From: Rathayibacter sp. VKM Ac-2856
GTDB taxonomy: Bacteria; Actinomycetota; Actinomycetes; Actinomycetales; Microbacteriaceae
Assembly (NCBI RefSeq): GCF_013205055.1
Contig: NZ_JABMLF010000003.1
Coordinates: 186,001 to 250,000 of the forward strand
Direction of reading: 5' to 3'
Length of the DNA stretch: 64,000 bases
The translations under genes and the position numbers were made by a program. Position 1 is the first letter of the stretch. The number at the start of each line of letters is the position of its first letter. The notes below the pieces were generated by a model. It did no database searches, was not told the origin of the DNA, and saw nothing but the letters and a program-made list of their open reading frames with translations. Shown piece after piece: positions 8,550 through 15,606 of this stretch.

Positions 8550-9545
8550 ATGCCCCTGTCCCGGCCGTCCGCCCGCACCACCGCCCGCCGCGCCCTCGCC
8601 CTCGGCGCCGCGCTCACCGCCGCCCTCTCGCTCGTCGCGTGCTCCGGATCGAGTGACGCCGGCTCCGGCTCCGGCTCCGGAGGCGACGAGACCGTCACCG
8701 TCACCGTCGGCACCCTCCGCGGTCAGCCGCACTTCTACCAGCCCTTCCTCTACGAGCGGTTCGCCGAGGAGGGCGTCGAGTTCGAGGTGATCACCCTCGA
8801 CACCACGCCCGCGCTCAGCGACGCGCTGGTCGCCGGGACGATCGACTTCGCGATCTCGGGCGTCACCCCGACCATCGCCTCGATCGCCCAGGACCGGGAC
8901 CTGACGATCGTCGCGTCCGCCGCGGACGGCGGCTCGGGCTTCATCGGCGGCGAGGGCGTCTCCTCGGTCGAGGACCTCGCCGGCAAGAAGGTCGGCTACA
9001 TCCAGGGCAGCGCGCAGGAGGTGGCACTGCGCTACTACCTCGACGAGGCCGGGCTCACCGACGACGACCTCGAGCTGATCACGATCCCCGTCCCCGAGAT
9101 GGCGTCCGCGTACACGAGCGGCTCGATCGACGCGTTCTTCGGCGTGGAGATCGGCGTCTCGATCGCGGAGGCGGCCGGCGGCACCGAGATCGCCGACCCG
9201 TACGCGACGCCGATCGGACGCGTGAACATCGGCCTGGTCACCACCGGCGCGATGATCGAGGAGCAGCCGGAGGTCGTGCAGAAGGTCGTCGACACGCACG
9301 CGGCGACGACCGAGTACATGGCGGACAGCGTCGACGAGTGGCTGCCCGACATGATCGCCGAGTTCGGCGGCGACCAGGAGGTCCTCGAGTCGGCGCTGGA
9401 GAACTTCTGGCTCCGCTCCGACCTCAGCGAGGAGTACCAGGGCCAGCTCGGCGCGCTCGCGACGCAGATGCAGGAGCTCGGCTTCATCGACTCCGCACCC
9501 GCGATCGAGGACGTCGTCGACACGACGTTCGCCCCGGCCGCCTGA
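8550..9545 (+). CDS. ABC transporter substrate-binding lipoprotein (NMT1/SsuA type)
   Basis: 331 residues. A lipoprotein signal runs over residues 1-31 (RRALALGAALTAALSLVAC, lipobox LVAC) and is followed by a Ser/Gly linker. The rest is the NMT1/SsuA-like periplasmic-binding fold (LSDALVAGTIDFAISGVTP; GKKVGYIQGSAQEVALRYYL). This class binds sulfonates, nitrate, taurine or pyrimidine-type compounds. ATG 8550 has GGAG upstream; an in-frame GTG at 8517 would add 11 residues. First gene of a three-gene importer operon. A TTAATA/TACGTC stretch at 8465-8475 may be the promoter. No catabolic gene nearby fixes the substrate. Confidence 0.85.
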   Translation: MPLSRPSARTTARRALALGAALTAALSLVACSGSSDAGSGSGSGGDETVTVTVGTLRGQPHFYQPFLYERFAEEGVEFEVITLDTTPALSDALVAGTIDFAISGVTPTIASIAQDRDLTIVASAADGGSGFIGGEGVSSVEDLAGKKVGYIQGSAQEVALRYYLDEAGLTDDDLELITIPVPEMASAYTSGSIDAFFGVEIGVSIAEAAGGTEIADPYATPIGRVNIGLVTTGAMIEEQPEVVQKVVDTHAATTEYMADSVDEWLPDMIAEFGGDQEVLESALENFWLRSDLSEEYQGQLGALATQMQELGFIDSAPAIEDVVDTTFAPAA

Positions 9546-9556
9546 GTCGTCGGCCG

Positions 9557-10438
9557 ATGACCACCACGACCCGCGCCGTCGAGCCGGCGACCGCCACCGA
9601 GCGGCTGTCGACGGTCAGGCGCCGACGTCGCGGCGCCCGCAGCGGCTGGACGACCTTCCTGCTCGGCCTGCCCGTCCCGATCCTGTTCCTGCTGCTCTGG
9701 CAGTTCGGGCGGGCGGGCGAGTGGGAGCTGCCGTTCGGCATCCGGATGGCGTTCCTGCCCTACCCGGGCGACGTGCTGGTCTCGCTGATCGACTACGCCG
9801 TCGCCGGGCTCCGTAACGACGCGTTCAGCGGCCTGCTCTGGACCGACCTCGCGGCGAGCGCCGGCCGGGTCTTCGGCGGCTTCGCGCTCGCCACCGTGAT
9901 CGCCGTGCCGCTCGGCGTGCTGATGGGCCGCTACTACACGGTGAACTCGCTGTTCGATCCGTTCATCAACCTGTTCCGACCGGTGCCGGCGACGGCCTGG
10001 GTGCCGCTCGTGGCGCTGCTGATCGGCTACGGCGACCAGGCGTCGATCTTCCTGATCACGCTGTCGGCGTTCTTCCCGATCGTGCTCGGCACGATCAGCG
10101 GGGCGCGCCAGGTGCCGCCGCGGCTGATCGAGGCCGCGCGGATGCTGGGCACGTCGCGAGCGGGCGTGCTCGTGCGCGTCGTGCTGCCCGCCTCCGCCGC
10201 CGCGATCGTCAACGGAATGCGCATCGGGCTCGGCCTCGCCTGGGTCGTGCTGGTGCTCAGCGAGACGACGGGGGTGAGCACGGGCCTCGGCTCGACGATC
10301 TTCCTCGCGCGCGACGTGGTGCGGACCGACCTGATCGTGGTCGGGATGATCTGCATCGCGATCGCGGGCTTCGCCTCCGACCGGCTGCTCCTGCTCCTGT
10401 TCCGCGTGCTCTTCGGCCGCCGGCCGCTCGTCAAGTGA
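9557..10438 (+). CDS. ABC transporter permease (SsuC/TauC type)
   Basis: 293 residues with six membrane helices. The BPD_transp_1 loop that contacts the ATPase reads EAARMLGTSRAGVLVRVVLP. It lies 11 bp after the binding protein and 7 bp before the ATPase, so it forms one operon. ATG 9557 was chosen because it follows the previous stop directly and gives the usual cytoplasmic N-terminal tail. The transported substrate is not determined; sulfonate- or nitrate-type families are the nearest match. Confidence 0.85.
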   Translation: MTTTTRAVEPATATERLSTVRRRRRGARSGWTTFLLGLPVPILFLLLWQFGRAGEWELPFGIRMAFLPYPGDVLVSLIDYAVAGLRNDAFSGLLWTDLAASAGRVFGGFALATVIAVPLGVLMGRYYTVNSLFDPFINLFRPVPATAWVPLVALLIGYGDQASIFLITLSAFFPIVLGTISGARQVPPRLIEAARMLGTSRAGVLVRVVLPASAAAIVNGMRIGLGLAWVVLVLSETTGVSTGLGSTIFLARDVVRTDLIVVGMICIAIAGFASDRLLLLLFRVLFGRRPLVK

Positions 10439-10445
10439 GGACCCG

Positions 10446-11255
10446 ATGACGCTCTCCGCCCCCTCTCCCGGCCCCGTCGCTGCGTCCCGCACCGCGGACG
10501 TCCACGTGCTCAACCTGGTGAAGCGCTACGACACCGCCGGCGGCGGCGTGCTCGCGATGGCCGACGTCTCCCTCGACATCCGCTCGGGCGAGTTCGTCGC
10601 CGTGGTCGGCGCGAGCGGCTGCGGCAAGTCGACGCTGCTGCGCATCCTCGCCGGCTTCGAGGAGGCGACCGAGGGGGTCGTGGAGGTCGGCGGCCGGGCC
10701 GTCTCGGCGCCCGGGCCGGATCGCGGCGTCGTCTTCCAGGACTACGGGCTCTTCCCGTGGCTGAGCGTGCGGGAGAACGTGGCCTACGGTCCGCGGCGCA
10801 AGAAGCTGGCCAAGGCGGCCGCGGCGGAGGTGACCGACCGCTTCATCGAGGCGGTCGGGCTGACCCGCTTCGCCGACCGGTACCCGGGCGAGCTGTCCGG
10901 CGGCATGCAGCAGCGGGTGGCGATCGCGCGGGTGCTCGCGAACGAGCCGTCGGTGCTGCTGATGGACGAGCCGTTCGGCGCGCTGGACGCGCTGACCCGC
11001 TCGGATCTGCAGGTCGAGCTCAAGCGGATCCACCGCGAGACGGGCACGACGGTGCTGTTCGTGACGCACTCGATCGAGGAGGCGGTCTACCTCGCCGATC
11101 GCGTCGTCGTGATGACCGGCGGCGCCTCGCACGGCGTGCCCGGGCACATCAGCGAGATCGTGACGGTCGACCTGCCCGGCGAGCGCGACGTGACGGCGCC
11201 CGAGTTCAACGAGTGCAAGCGCCGCATCTCCGAGCTGGTGCACGCCCCGGCGTGA
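10446..11255 (+). CDS. ABC transporter ATP-binding protein (SsuB/TauB type)
   Basis: 269 residues: Walker A GASGCGKST, Q-loop VVFQDYGLFPWLSV, signature LSGGMQQR, Walker B VLLMDEP and the switch His in LFVTHSIEEA. It energises import by the preceding permease. AGGA lies 4 nt before the ATG. The C-terminal 30 residues (after MTGGASHGVPG) follow the SsuB/TauB/NrtD pattern. Transcription probably ends at the family A element that starts 14 bp after the stop. Confidence 0.88.
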   Translation: MTLSAPSPGPVAASRTADVHVLNLVKRYDTAGGGVLAMADVSLDIRSGEFVAVVGASGCGKSTLLRILAGFEEATEGVVEVGGRAVSAPGPDRGVVFQDYGLFPWLSVRENVAYGPRRKKLAKAAAAEVTDRFIEAVGLTRFADRYPGELSGGMQQRVAIARVLANEPSVLLMDEPFGALDALTRSDLQVELKRIHRETGTTVLFVTHSIEEAVYLADRVVVMTGGASHGVPGHISEIVTVDLPGERDVTAPEFNECKRRISELVHAPA

Positions 11256-11268
11256 GCCCTGCCGGCTG

Positions 11269-11331
11269 CCGCGAGATGCCACTTGTGCACGCTTTTTACG
11301 GCGTGTCGTGTGCACAAGTGGCATCTCGCGG
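11269..11331. repeat. Family A 63-bp palindromic element, copy 3
   Basis: Full-length copy with a T-rich loop half (CTTTTTAC) followed by the conserved GGCGTGTCG. It lies 14 bp behind the ABC ATPase stop and 143 bp before the lipoprotein gene. Confidence 0.9.
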
Positions 11332-11473
11332 CGGGGAGGGACGAGGGGGTGGGACGGGCGCGAGGCGGGATGAGATCGTTACGGGAGGCGCGCCCCTCGT
11401 GGGGCCGGGGCGCCGGAGGATGGGAGAAGGGGGACGGTCCGTGCTCCCGTCGTCACGTCCCGGGGGTCCACCG

Positions 11474-12187
11474 ATGCATGTTCCGTCCCGCGCGCTGCTG
11501 CGCGCCGCACTCGCCGCCGGTGTCGTCACCGTCCTGAGTGGCTGCGTGCCTGCGGAGGATCCTGTCGCGCAGCCGCTCCCCGAGGAGACCGTGACGGCCA
11601 CGGCGACCGCGACCGCCACCGTCACCGCGACCCCGACGCCCTCCGCCACTCCCGTGCCGGCCGACGCCGCGAGCCTCCTGCTCGGGCCGACGTCGTTCTC
11701 GCTGGTGGACGATTCCGGGGCGGAGCTGGGCACCTGGGCCTACCGCGACGGCACCGGGGCGGTGGCGGCGCTCACCGAGGCGTTCGGCAGCGAGCCGACC
11801 GAGTCGGACGACGTGCCCTACGAGGGCTACCGGACCCACGACTACACCTGGCCGGGCTTCGTGCTCAAGGACACCGAGGTCTACGACGCCGGCGGACCGG
11901 AGCTCACCTACCCCGAGCCGGACGTCATGGTGAAGGCCACCGCGCCCGCCGTCGCCGACGTCGCGATCAGCACCCTCGGCGGCGTCGCGGTGGGCGATTC
12001 CGCCGCCGAGGTCGCGGCCGAGCGGCCGGAGAGCGTGATCGGCGACAGGCCCGGCGCGTTCCTCTTCGACAACACCCCCGTCGGGAGCGCCGACGGCACC
12101 GAGCTGACGAACGGCGTGGGCGCCGTCGCTGACGACGAGGTCACCGTGTCGAGTCTGAACGCGCCCTACATGAACTGGGGCGTCTGA
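11474..12187 (+). CDS. Secreted lipoprotein, function unknown
   Basis: 237 residues. A lipoprotein signal ends at LSGC (Cys near residue 24), followed by a Thr/Ala/Pro-rich spacer (TVTATATATATVTATPTPSA) typical of wall-spanning linkers. The folded part (about 65-237) contains DDSGAELGTWAYRDGTGAV and the phrase GGVAVGDSAAEVAAERPE, seen in several actinobacterial lipoproteins. No catalytic motif was recognised. It is monocistronic between a family A repeat and the convergent SDR gene. Confidence 0.75.
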   Translation: MHVPSRALLRAALAAGVVTVLSGCVPAEDPVAQPLPEETVTATATATATVTATPTPSATPVPADAASLLLGPTSFSLVDDSGAELGTWAYRDGTGAVAALTEAFGSEPTESDDVPYEGYRTHDYTWPGFVLKDTEVYDAGGPELTYPEPDVMVKATAPAVADVAISTLGGVAVGDSAAEVAAERPESVIGDRPGAFLFDNTPVGSADGTELTNGVGAVADDEVTVSSLNAPYMNWGV

Positions 12188-12247
12188 CCGGAGCCGTCGC
12201 GCGCCGATCCGGACCCTGCTCGCTTCCGGCGCGACGTCGGTCCGCTG

Positions 12248-13084
12248 TCACTCCCCGTCGCGGAAGTCCGTGCTGCGGCTGAGCTCCTCCCACGCGTCGG
12301 CGTCGGACCGGAGGGCGTCGAGGGCCGCGCGGAAGGCGTCGGAGGCGTCGTTGCCCAGCAGCAGGATCGACGGCGGCGCGTCCGACTCGACGGCCTCGAT
12401 CAGCGCGGTCGCCGCCTTCGCCGGGTCGCCCTTCTGCGTGCCGTGCACGGTGTCGTGCTCCTTGCGGCGCTTGCCCGCGGTCTCGGCGTAGTCGGCGATC
12501 GGCTGCGACGACTGGGTCAGCGAGCGACCGGCGAAGTCGGTGCGGAAGCCGCCCGGCTCGACCGAGAACGCTCGGATGCCCAGTGGCGCGACCTCCTTGC
12601 GCAGCGACTCGGTGAGCGCCTCGATCGCGGCCTTCACGGCGGCGTAGTAGCCCGAGCCCTCCGGGGAGATGCGCGCGCCGATCGAGGACAGGTTGACGAT
12701 CGTGCCGGAGCGGCGCTCGCGCATCCCGGGCAGGACGGCCTTGATCGTCCGCACCGAGCCGAACAGCTGCGTGTCGAAGAGCTGCTGCACCGCGTCCTCC
12801 TCGCCCTCCTCGACGGCCGCCCGGTAGCCGTAGCCCGCGTTGTTCACCAGCACGTCGATCCCGCCGAGACGCTCCTGCGCGGTGTCGACCGCGGCGGCGA
12901 CCTGGGCGTCGTCGGTGACGTCGAGCGCCAGGGCGAGTGCGGAGTCGGGGTGCTCCTCGGCGATGTCCCGCACGGACTCGACGTCGCGCGCGGTGACGAC
13001 GACGCGGTCGCCGTGGGCGAGGACGGCGGTCGCGAGGGCGCGGCCGAGTCCGGTGGAGCAGCCGGTGATGAGCCAGGTGGTCAT
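12248..13084 (-). CDS. Short-chain dehydrogenase/reductase
   Basis: 278 residues of classical SDR: cofactor motif TGCSTGLGRA near the N-terminus, NNAG (VLVNNAGYGY), catalytic Ser in NLSSIGA and YxxxK as YYAAVK, then VEPGGFRTDF. The motif after strand 2 (TARDVES) suggests NADP(H). ATG 13084 has AGGAAGAAGGA upstream. The substrate is unknown; the closest general group is oxidoreductases annotated as oxidoreductase/short-chain dehydrogenase of the Gly-rich TGCS type. It is divergent from the DUF1206 gene. Confidence 0.85.
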   Translation of the reverse strand: MTTWLITGCSTGLGRALATAVLAHGDRVVVTARDVESVRDIAEEHPDSALALALDVTDDAQVAAAVDTAQERLGGIDVLVNNAGYGYRAAVEEGEEDAVQQLFDTQLFGSVRTIKAVLPGMRERRSGTIVNLSSIGARISPEGSGYYAAVKAAIEALTESLRKEVAPLGIRAFSVEPGGFRTDFAGRSLTQSSQPIADYAETAGKRRKEHDTVHGTQKGDPAKAATALIEAVESDAPPSILLLGNDASDAFRAALDALRSDADAWEELSRSTDFRDGE

Positions 13085-13189
13085 GGCGGTCCTTCTTCCT
13101 CGAGGTCCCCGCGGACGCCGCGGGCCGGGGTCCATTCCACTCCGACCGGGCGCGCCCGGACAGGGGTGGACGCGTGAGAAGGTGGTCCG

Positions 13190-13996
13190 ATGTCCTCCGT
13201 GCGCGCCCCCACGCGCGCGGGAGTGCGGACGCGGCGCTTCCGGCGGCTCGCGCGCCTCGGCTTCGCGGTCAACGGCCTCGTGCACCTGCTGATCGGCGGC
13301 CTCTCGCTGCGGGTGGCGTTCGGCGACGAGACGACGCAGGAGGCGGATCCGTCGGGAGCGATCGCGCGCATGGCGGAGTCGCCGGCCGGTCTCGTCGTCG
13401 TCTGGGCGGCGCTCGTCGCGCTCGTGGCCCTCGGGATCTGGCAGTTCACCTTCCAGAGCCGCTCGAGCGATCCGAGTCGCGCGAAGCGCTGGGGGCGGCG
13501 GCTCGTCGAGTCGGGGAAGGGATTCGCGTCGCTCGCGCTGGCCGGGACGACGCTCGTCTTCGCGCTCGGCGGGTCGACCAGCTCCTCCGCCACGATCCGC
13601 GCGATCAGCACCGATCTGCTGGCCCGGCCGGCGGGGTCGATCGTGCTGACCATCGTCGGGGGCATCGTGCTCGGCAGCGGGATCGGCTTCGTCGCGATCG
13701 GCGTGCGCCGCGGCTTCCGCAAGCTCGTGCGGATCCCGGCGGGCAGGCGCGGTCTGGCCGTCCTGATCCTCGGCGCCGCCGGCTACGTCTCGAAGGGGAT
13801 CGCGCTCGGCATCGCCGGCGGGCTCTTCGTCGTCGCGGCGATCACCGGCGACGCCCGGCGCGCGACCGGCCTGGACGGCGCCCTGCGCTTCCTCGACGTG
13901 CCGCCCTACGGCACGATCCTGCTCGCCGCGGTCGGGGTGGGCCTGATCATGTACGGCGGCTTCCTGATCGCGCGCGCGAAGCTCGCCCGGCTGTGA
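13190..13996 (+). CDS. DUF1206 membrane protein
   Basis: 268 residues with six membrane helices arranged as three repeats of a two-helix unit, each starting with an (R/K)-L/F-G-x-x-x-x-G-x-V/I pattern: LARLGFAVNGLVHLLIGG, ESGKGFASLALAGTTLVFA and LGAAGYVSKGIALGIAGG. This triplicated layout defines DUF1206, common in Actinobacteria, with no known activity. GAAGGT lies 6 nt before the ATG, possibly a weak leaderless box. Confidence 0.8.
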   Translation: MSSVRAPTRAGVRTRRFRRLARLGFAVNGLVHLLIGGLSLRVAFGDETTQEADPSGAIARMAESPAGLVVVWAALVALVALGIWQFTFQSRSSDPSRAKRWGRRLVESGKGFASLALAGTTLVFALGGSTSSSATIRAISTDLLARPAGSIVLTIVGGIVLGSGIGFVAIGVRRGFRKLVRIPAGRRGLAVLILGAAGYVSKGIALGIAGGLFVVAAITGDARRATGLDGALRFLDVPPYGTILLAAVGVGLIMYGGFLIARAKLARL

Positions 13997-14015
13997 GCCG
14001 GGGCGCGGCGCGGGC

Positions 14016-14516
14016 TCAGGCCGCGGGGACGGCCGGGGCCAGCCGCTTCGCGTAGCAGCGCGTCGCCGGCTCGTCGCCCCAGTAGCCGAAGCCGGGGATC
14101 GGGTCGTAGCCCGAGCTGCTGTAGAGGGCCATCGCCTCGGGCTGCTCGATGCCGGTGACCAGGCGGAGCAGCGTGACGCCGTGCCGGACCGCCAGCTCCT
14201 CGACTCCCGCGAGGAGGACGCGGCTGTGACCGCGGCCGCGCGCCGCCTCGGTCACGAACATCCGCTTGATCTCGCCGATCTCACCCTCGGCGGCGAGCGC
14301 GACGCAGCCGACGACCTCGGACTCGGCGTGCAGCAGCAGTGTCGGTGCGTCCGCAGGCGGCCGCGGCCCCGGGTCGTCGCCGCCGTAGCGCCGCATGATC
14401 TCGGCCTCCTGCACGGCGAACAGCCGCTCCGCCACCGCGTCGCCGGCCGTCGTCTCGACCAGCCGCACCCCGCCCGCATCCCTGTCTGCACCCACGCGCC
14501 CACTCACGTCCCTCAC
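14016..14516 (-). CDS. GNAT-family N-acetyltransferase
   Basis: About 166 residues with GNAT core motifs: VGCVALAAEGEIGEIKRMFV (strands 2-4), the acetyl-CoA loop AARGRGHSRVLL (R/Q-x-x-G-x-G/A) and the C-terminal NxxA-like EQPEAMALYSSSGYDPI. Acceptor is unknown. The open frame extends into the family A repeat at 14531-14593, so the true start must lie after it; GTG at 14516 is the first choice, and GTGs at 14507 and 14495 are alternatives. Convergent with the DUF1206 gene. Confidence 0.75.
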   Translation of the reverse strand: MRDVSGRVGADRDAGGVRLVETTAGDAVAERLFAVQEAEIMRRYGGDDPGPRPPADAPTLLLHAESEVVGCVALAAEGEIGEIKRMFVTEAARGRGHSRVLLAGVEELAVRHGVTLLRLVTGIEQPEAMALYSSSGYDPIPGFGYWGDEPATRCYAKRLAPAVPAA

Positions 14517-14530
14517 GCTCCCATCCCCCG

Positions 14531-14593
14531 CCGCGAGATGCCACTTGTGCACGCGACACGCCGGGGGAAGCGTGCACAAGTGGCATCTCACGG
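14531..14593. repeat. Family A 63-bp palindromic element, copy 4 (inverted loop)
   Basis: Same arms, but the loop reads CGACACGCC first, so this copy is in the opposite orientation. It lies 20 bp behind the stop of the minus-strand LysR gene, consistent with the loop orientation following the direction of the upstream gene. The right arm has one change (CTCACGG). C-rich and G-rich flanks pair. Confidence 0.9.
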
Positions 14594-14613
14594 CGAGGGA
14601 AGGGACGTGCGGG

Positions 14614-15504
14614 TCAGGCGTAGCGGGCGGCGACCTCGGCGAGGCAGTCGCGGAAGACGCGGACGGCGGGCGAGGCGAGCTGCGCCTCGCGCTGGGCCGT
14701 GAAGATGGTGCGGCGCGGGCGGCCGGGCAGCTCGAGGAGGCGGCAGTCGGGCTCGCCGCCGGCCCAGACCAGGTCCGGCATCAGCGCCACCGCGTTGCCC
14801 GAGGCGGCGAGGCGGATCTGCGCCTGCAGGTCCGCCGTCTCGAAGCGGACGTCCGGCTCGAAGCCCGCGACGCGGCAGGTCTGCTCGGCGAAGTGCCGGC
14901 TCGCGGTGCCGCGCGGCTCCATCACCCACGCGGCGTCGCGCGCGCCCTGCAGATCGCGCACGGAGGAGTCGCGGCTGACCGCGAGGCGGATGGCGTCGGT
15001 CGTCAGGTCGCTGCGCACGAGGCCCGGCAGCCAGGACACCGAGTGGCCCGGGTACTGCTCGGCGACGACCAGGTCGAACTCGCGCGCCCACGAGGTCTCG
15101 TGCAGCGCCCCCTCCGGCTCGCGCTGCACCATCTCGACCCGCACCTCGGGCGCCCGCTCGGCGATCGAGCGCAGCGCTCCGGGCATCAGCGCGAGCGCCG
15201 CCGACTGGAACACCGCGACCCGCACCCGCCCCGTGACCGACTCGCCCGACGCGGCGAGCGCCGCCTCCGCCCGCTCGAGCAGCGCCATCACCTCGCCCGC
15301 CGCCGCCACCAGGATCTCGGCCTGCGGGGTGAGCTGCACCCGCCGCCCGACCTTCCGCAGCAGCTCGACGCCCGTTTCGCGCTCGAGCACGCTCAGCTGC
15401 TGCGAGACGGCGGAGGGGCTGTAGGCGAGGGCCTCCGCGGCGGCGGCCAGGGTGCCGCGGATGGCGACCTCGCGCAGCAGCACGAGGCGGCGGACGTCGA
15501 GCAC
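14614..15504 (-). CDS. LysR-family regulator, probable putA regulator
   Basis: 296 residues. The LysR winged helix covers about 1-60 (GTLAAAAEALAYSPSAVSQQL) and the effector-binding domain the rest (RVRVAVFQSAALALMPGAL). GTG 15504 is preceded by GAGG 6 nt away. It is divergent from putA with a 102-bp gap containing two CGGTAAG direct repeats and CCGGTACCGG. I infer that it controls proline catabolism; LysR regulators of putA are less common than PutA self-repression or Lrp-type control, and this PutA lacks a DNA-binding domain. Confidence 0.82.
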   Translation of the reverse strand: MLDVRRLVLLREVAIRGTLAAAAEALAYSPSAVSQQLSVLERETGVELLRKVGRRVQLTPQAEILVAAAGEVMALLERAEAALAASGESVTGRVRVAVFQSAALALMPGALRSIAERAPEVRVEMVQREPEGALHETSWAREFDLVVAEQYPGHSVSWLPGLVRSDLTTDAIRLAVSRDSSVRDLQGARDAAWVMEPRGTASRHFAEQTCRVAGFEPDVRFETADLQAQIRLAASGNAVALMPDLVWAGGEPDCRLLELPGRPRRTIFTAQREAQLASPAVRVFRDCLAEVAARYA

Positions 15505-15531
15505 GGCGGACCTCGCTTCTGCGGCGCGAAT

Positions 15532-15600
15532 CGGTAAGACCAGCTGACCGGTACCGGTAAGGAACGGTCGCTTCTGCTCAATGGTACCCCGTCGAATACT
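15532..15600. promoter_or_regulatory. LysR/putA divergent control region
   Basis: CGGTAAG occurs at 15532-15538 and 15555-15561, and a 10-bp palindrome CCGGTACCGG at 15548-15557. A leaderless-type box AATACT (15595-15600) lies 6 nt before the putA ATG. The repeats are candidates for the LysR operator. Confidence 0.5.
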
Positions 15601-15606
15601 GGGGAC

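Noticed and set aside
14517-14591. ATG 14591 as the acetyltransferase start
   Set aside because: It would translate through the family A palindrome (14531-14593), giving MRCHLCTLPPACRVHKWHL, an artefact of the repeat.
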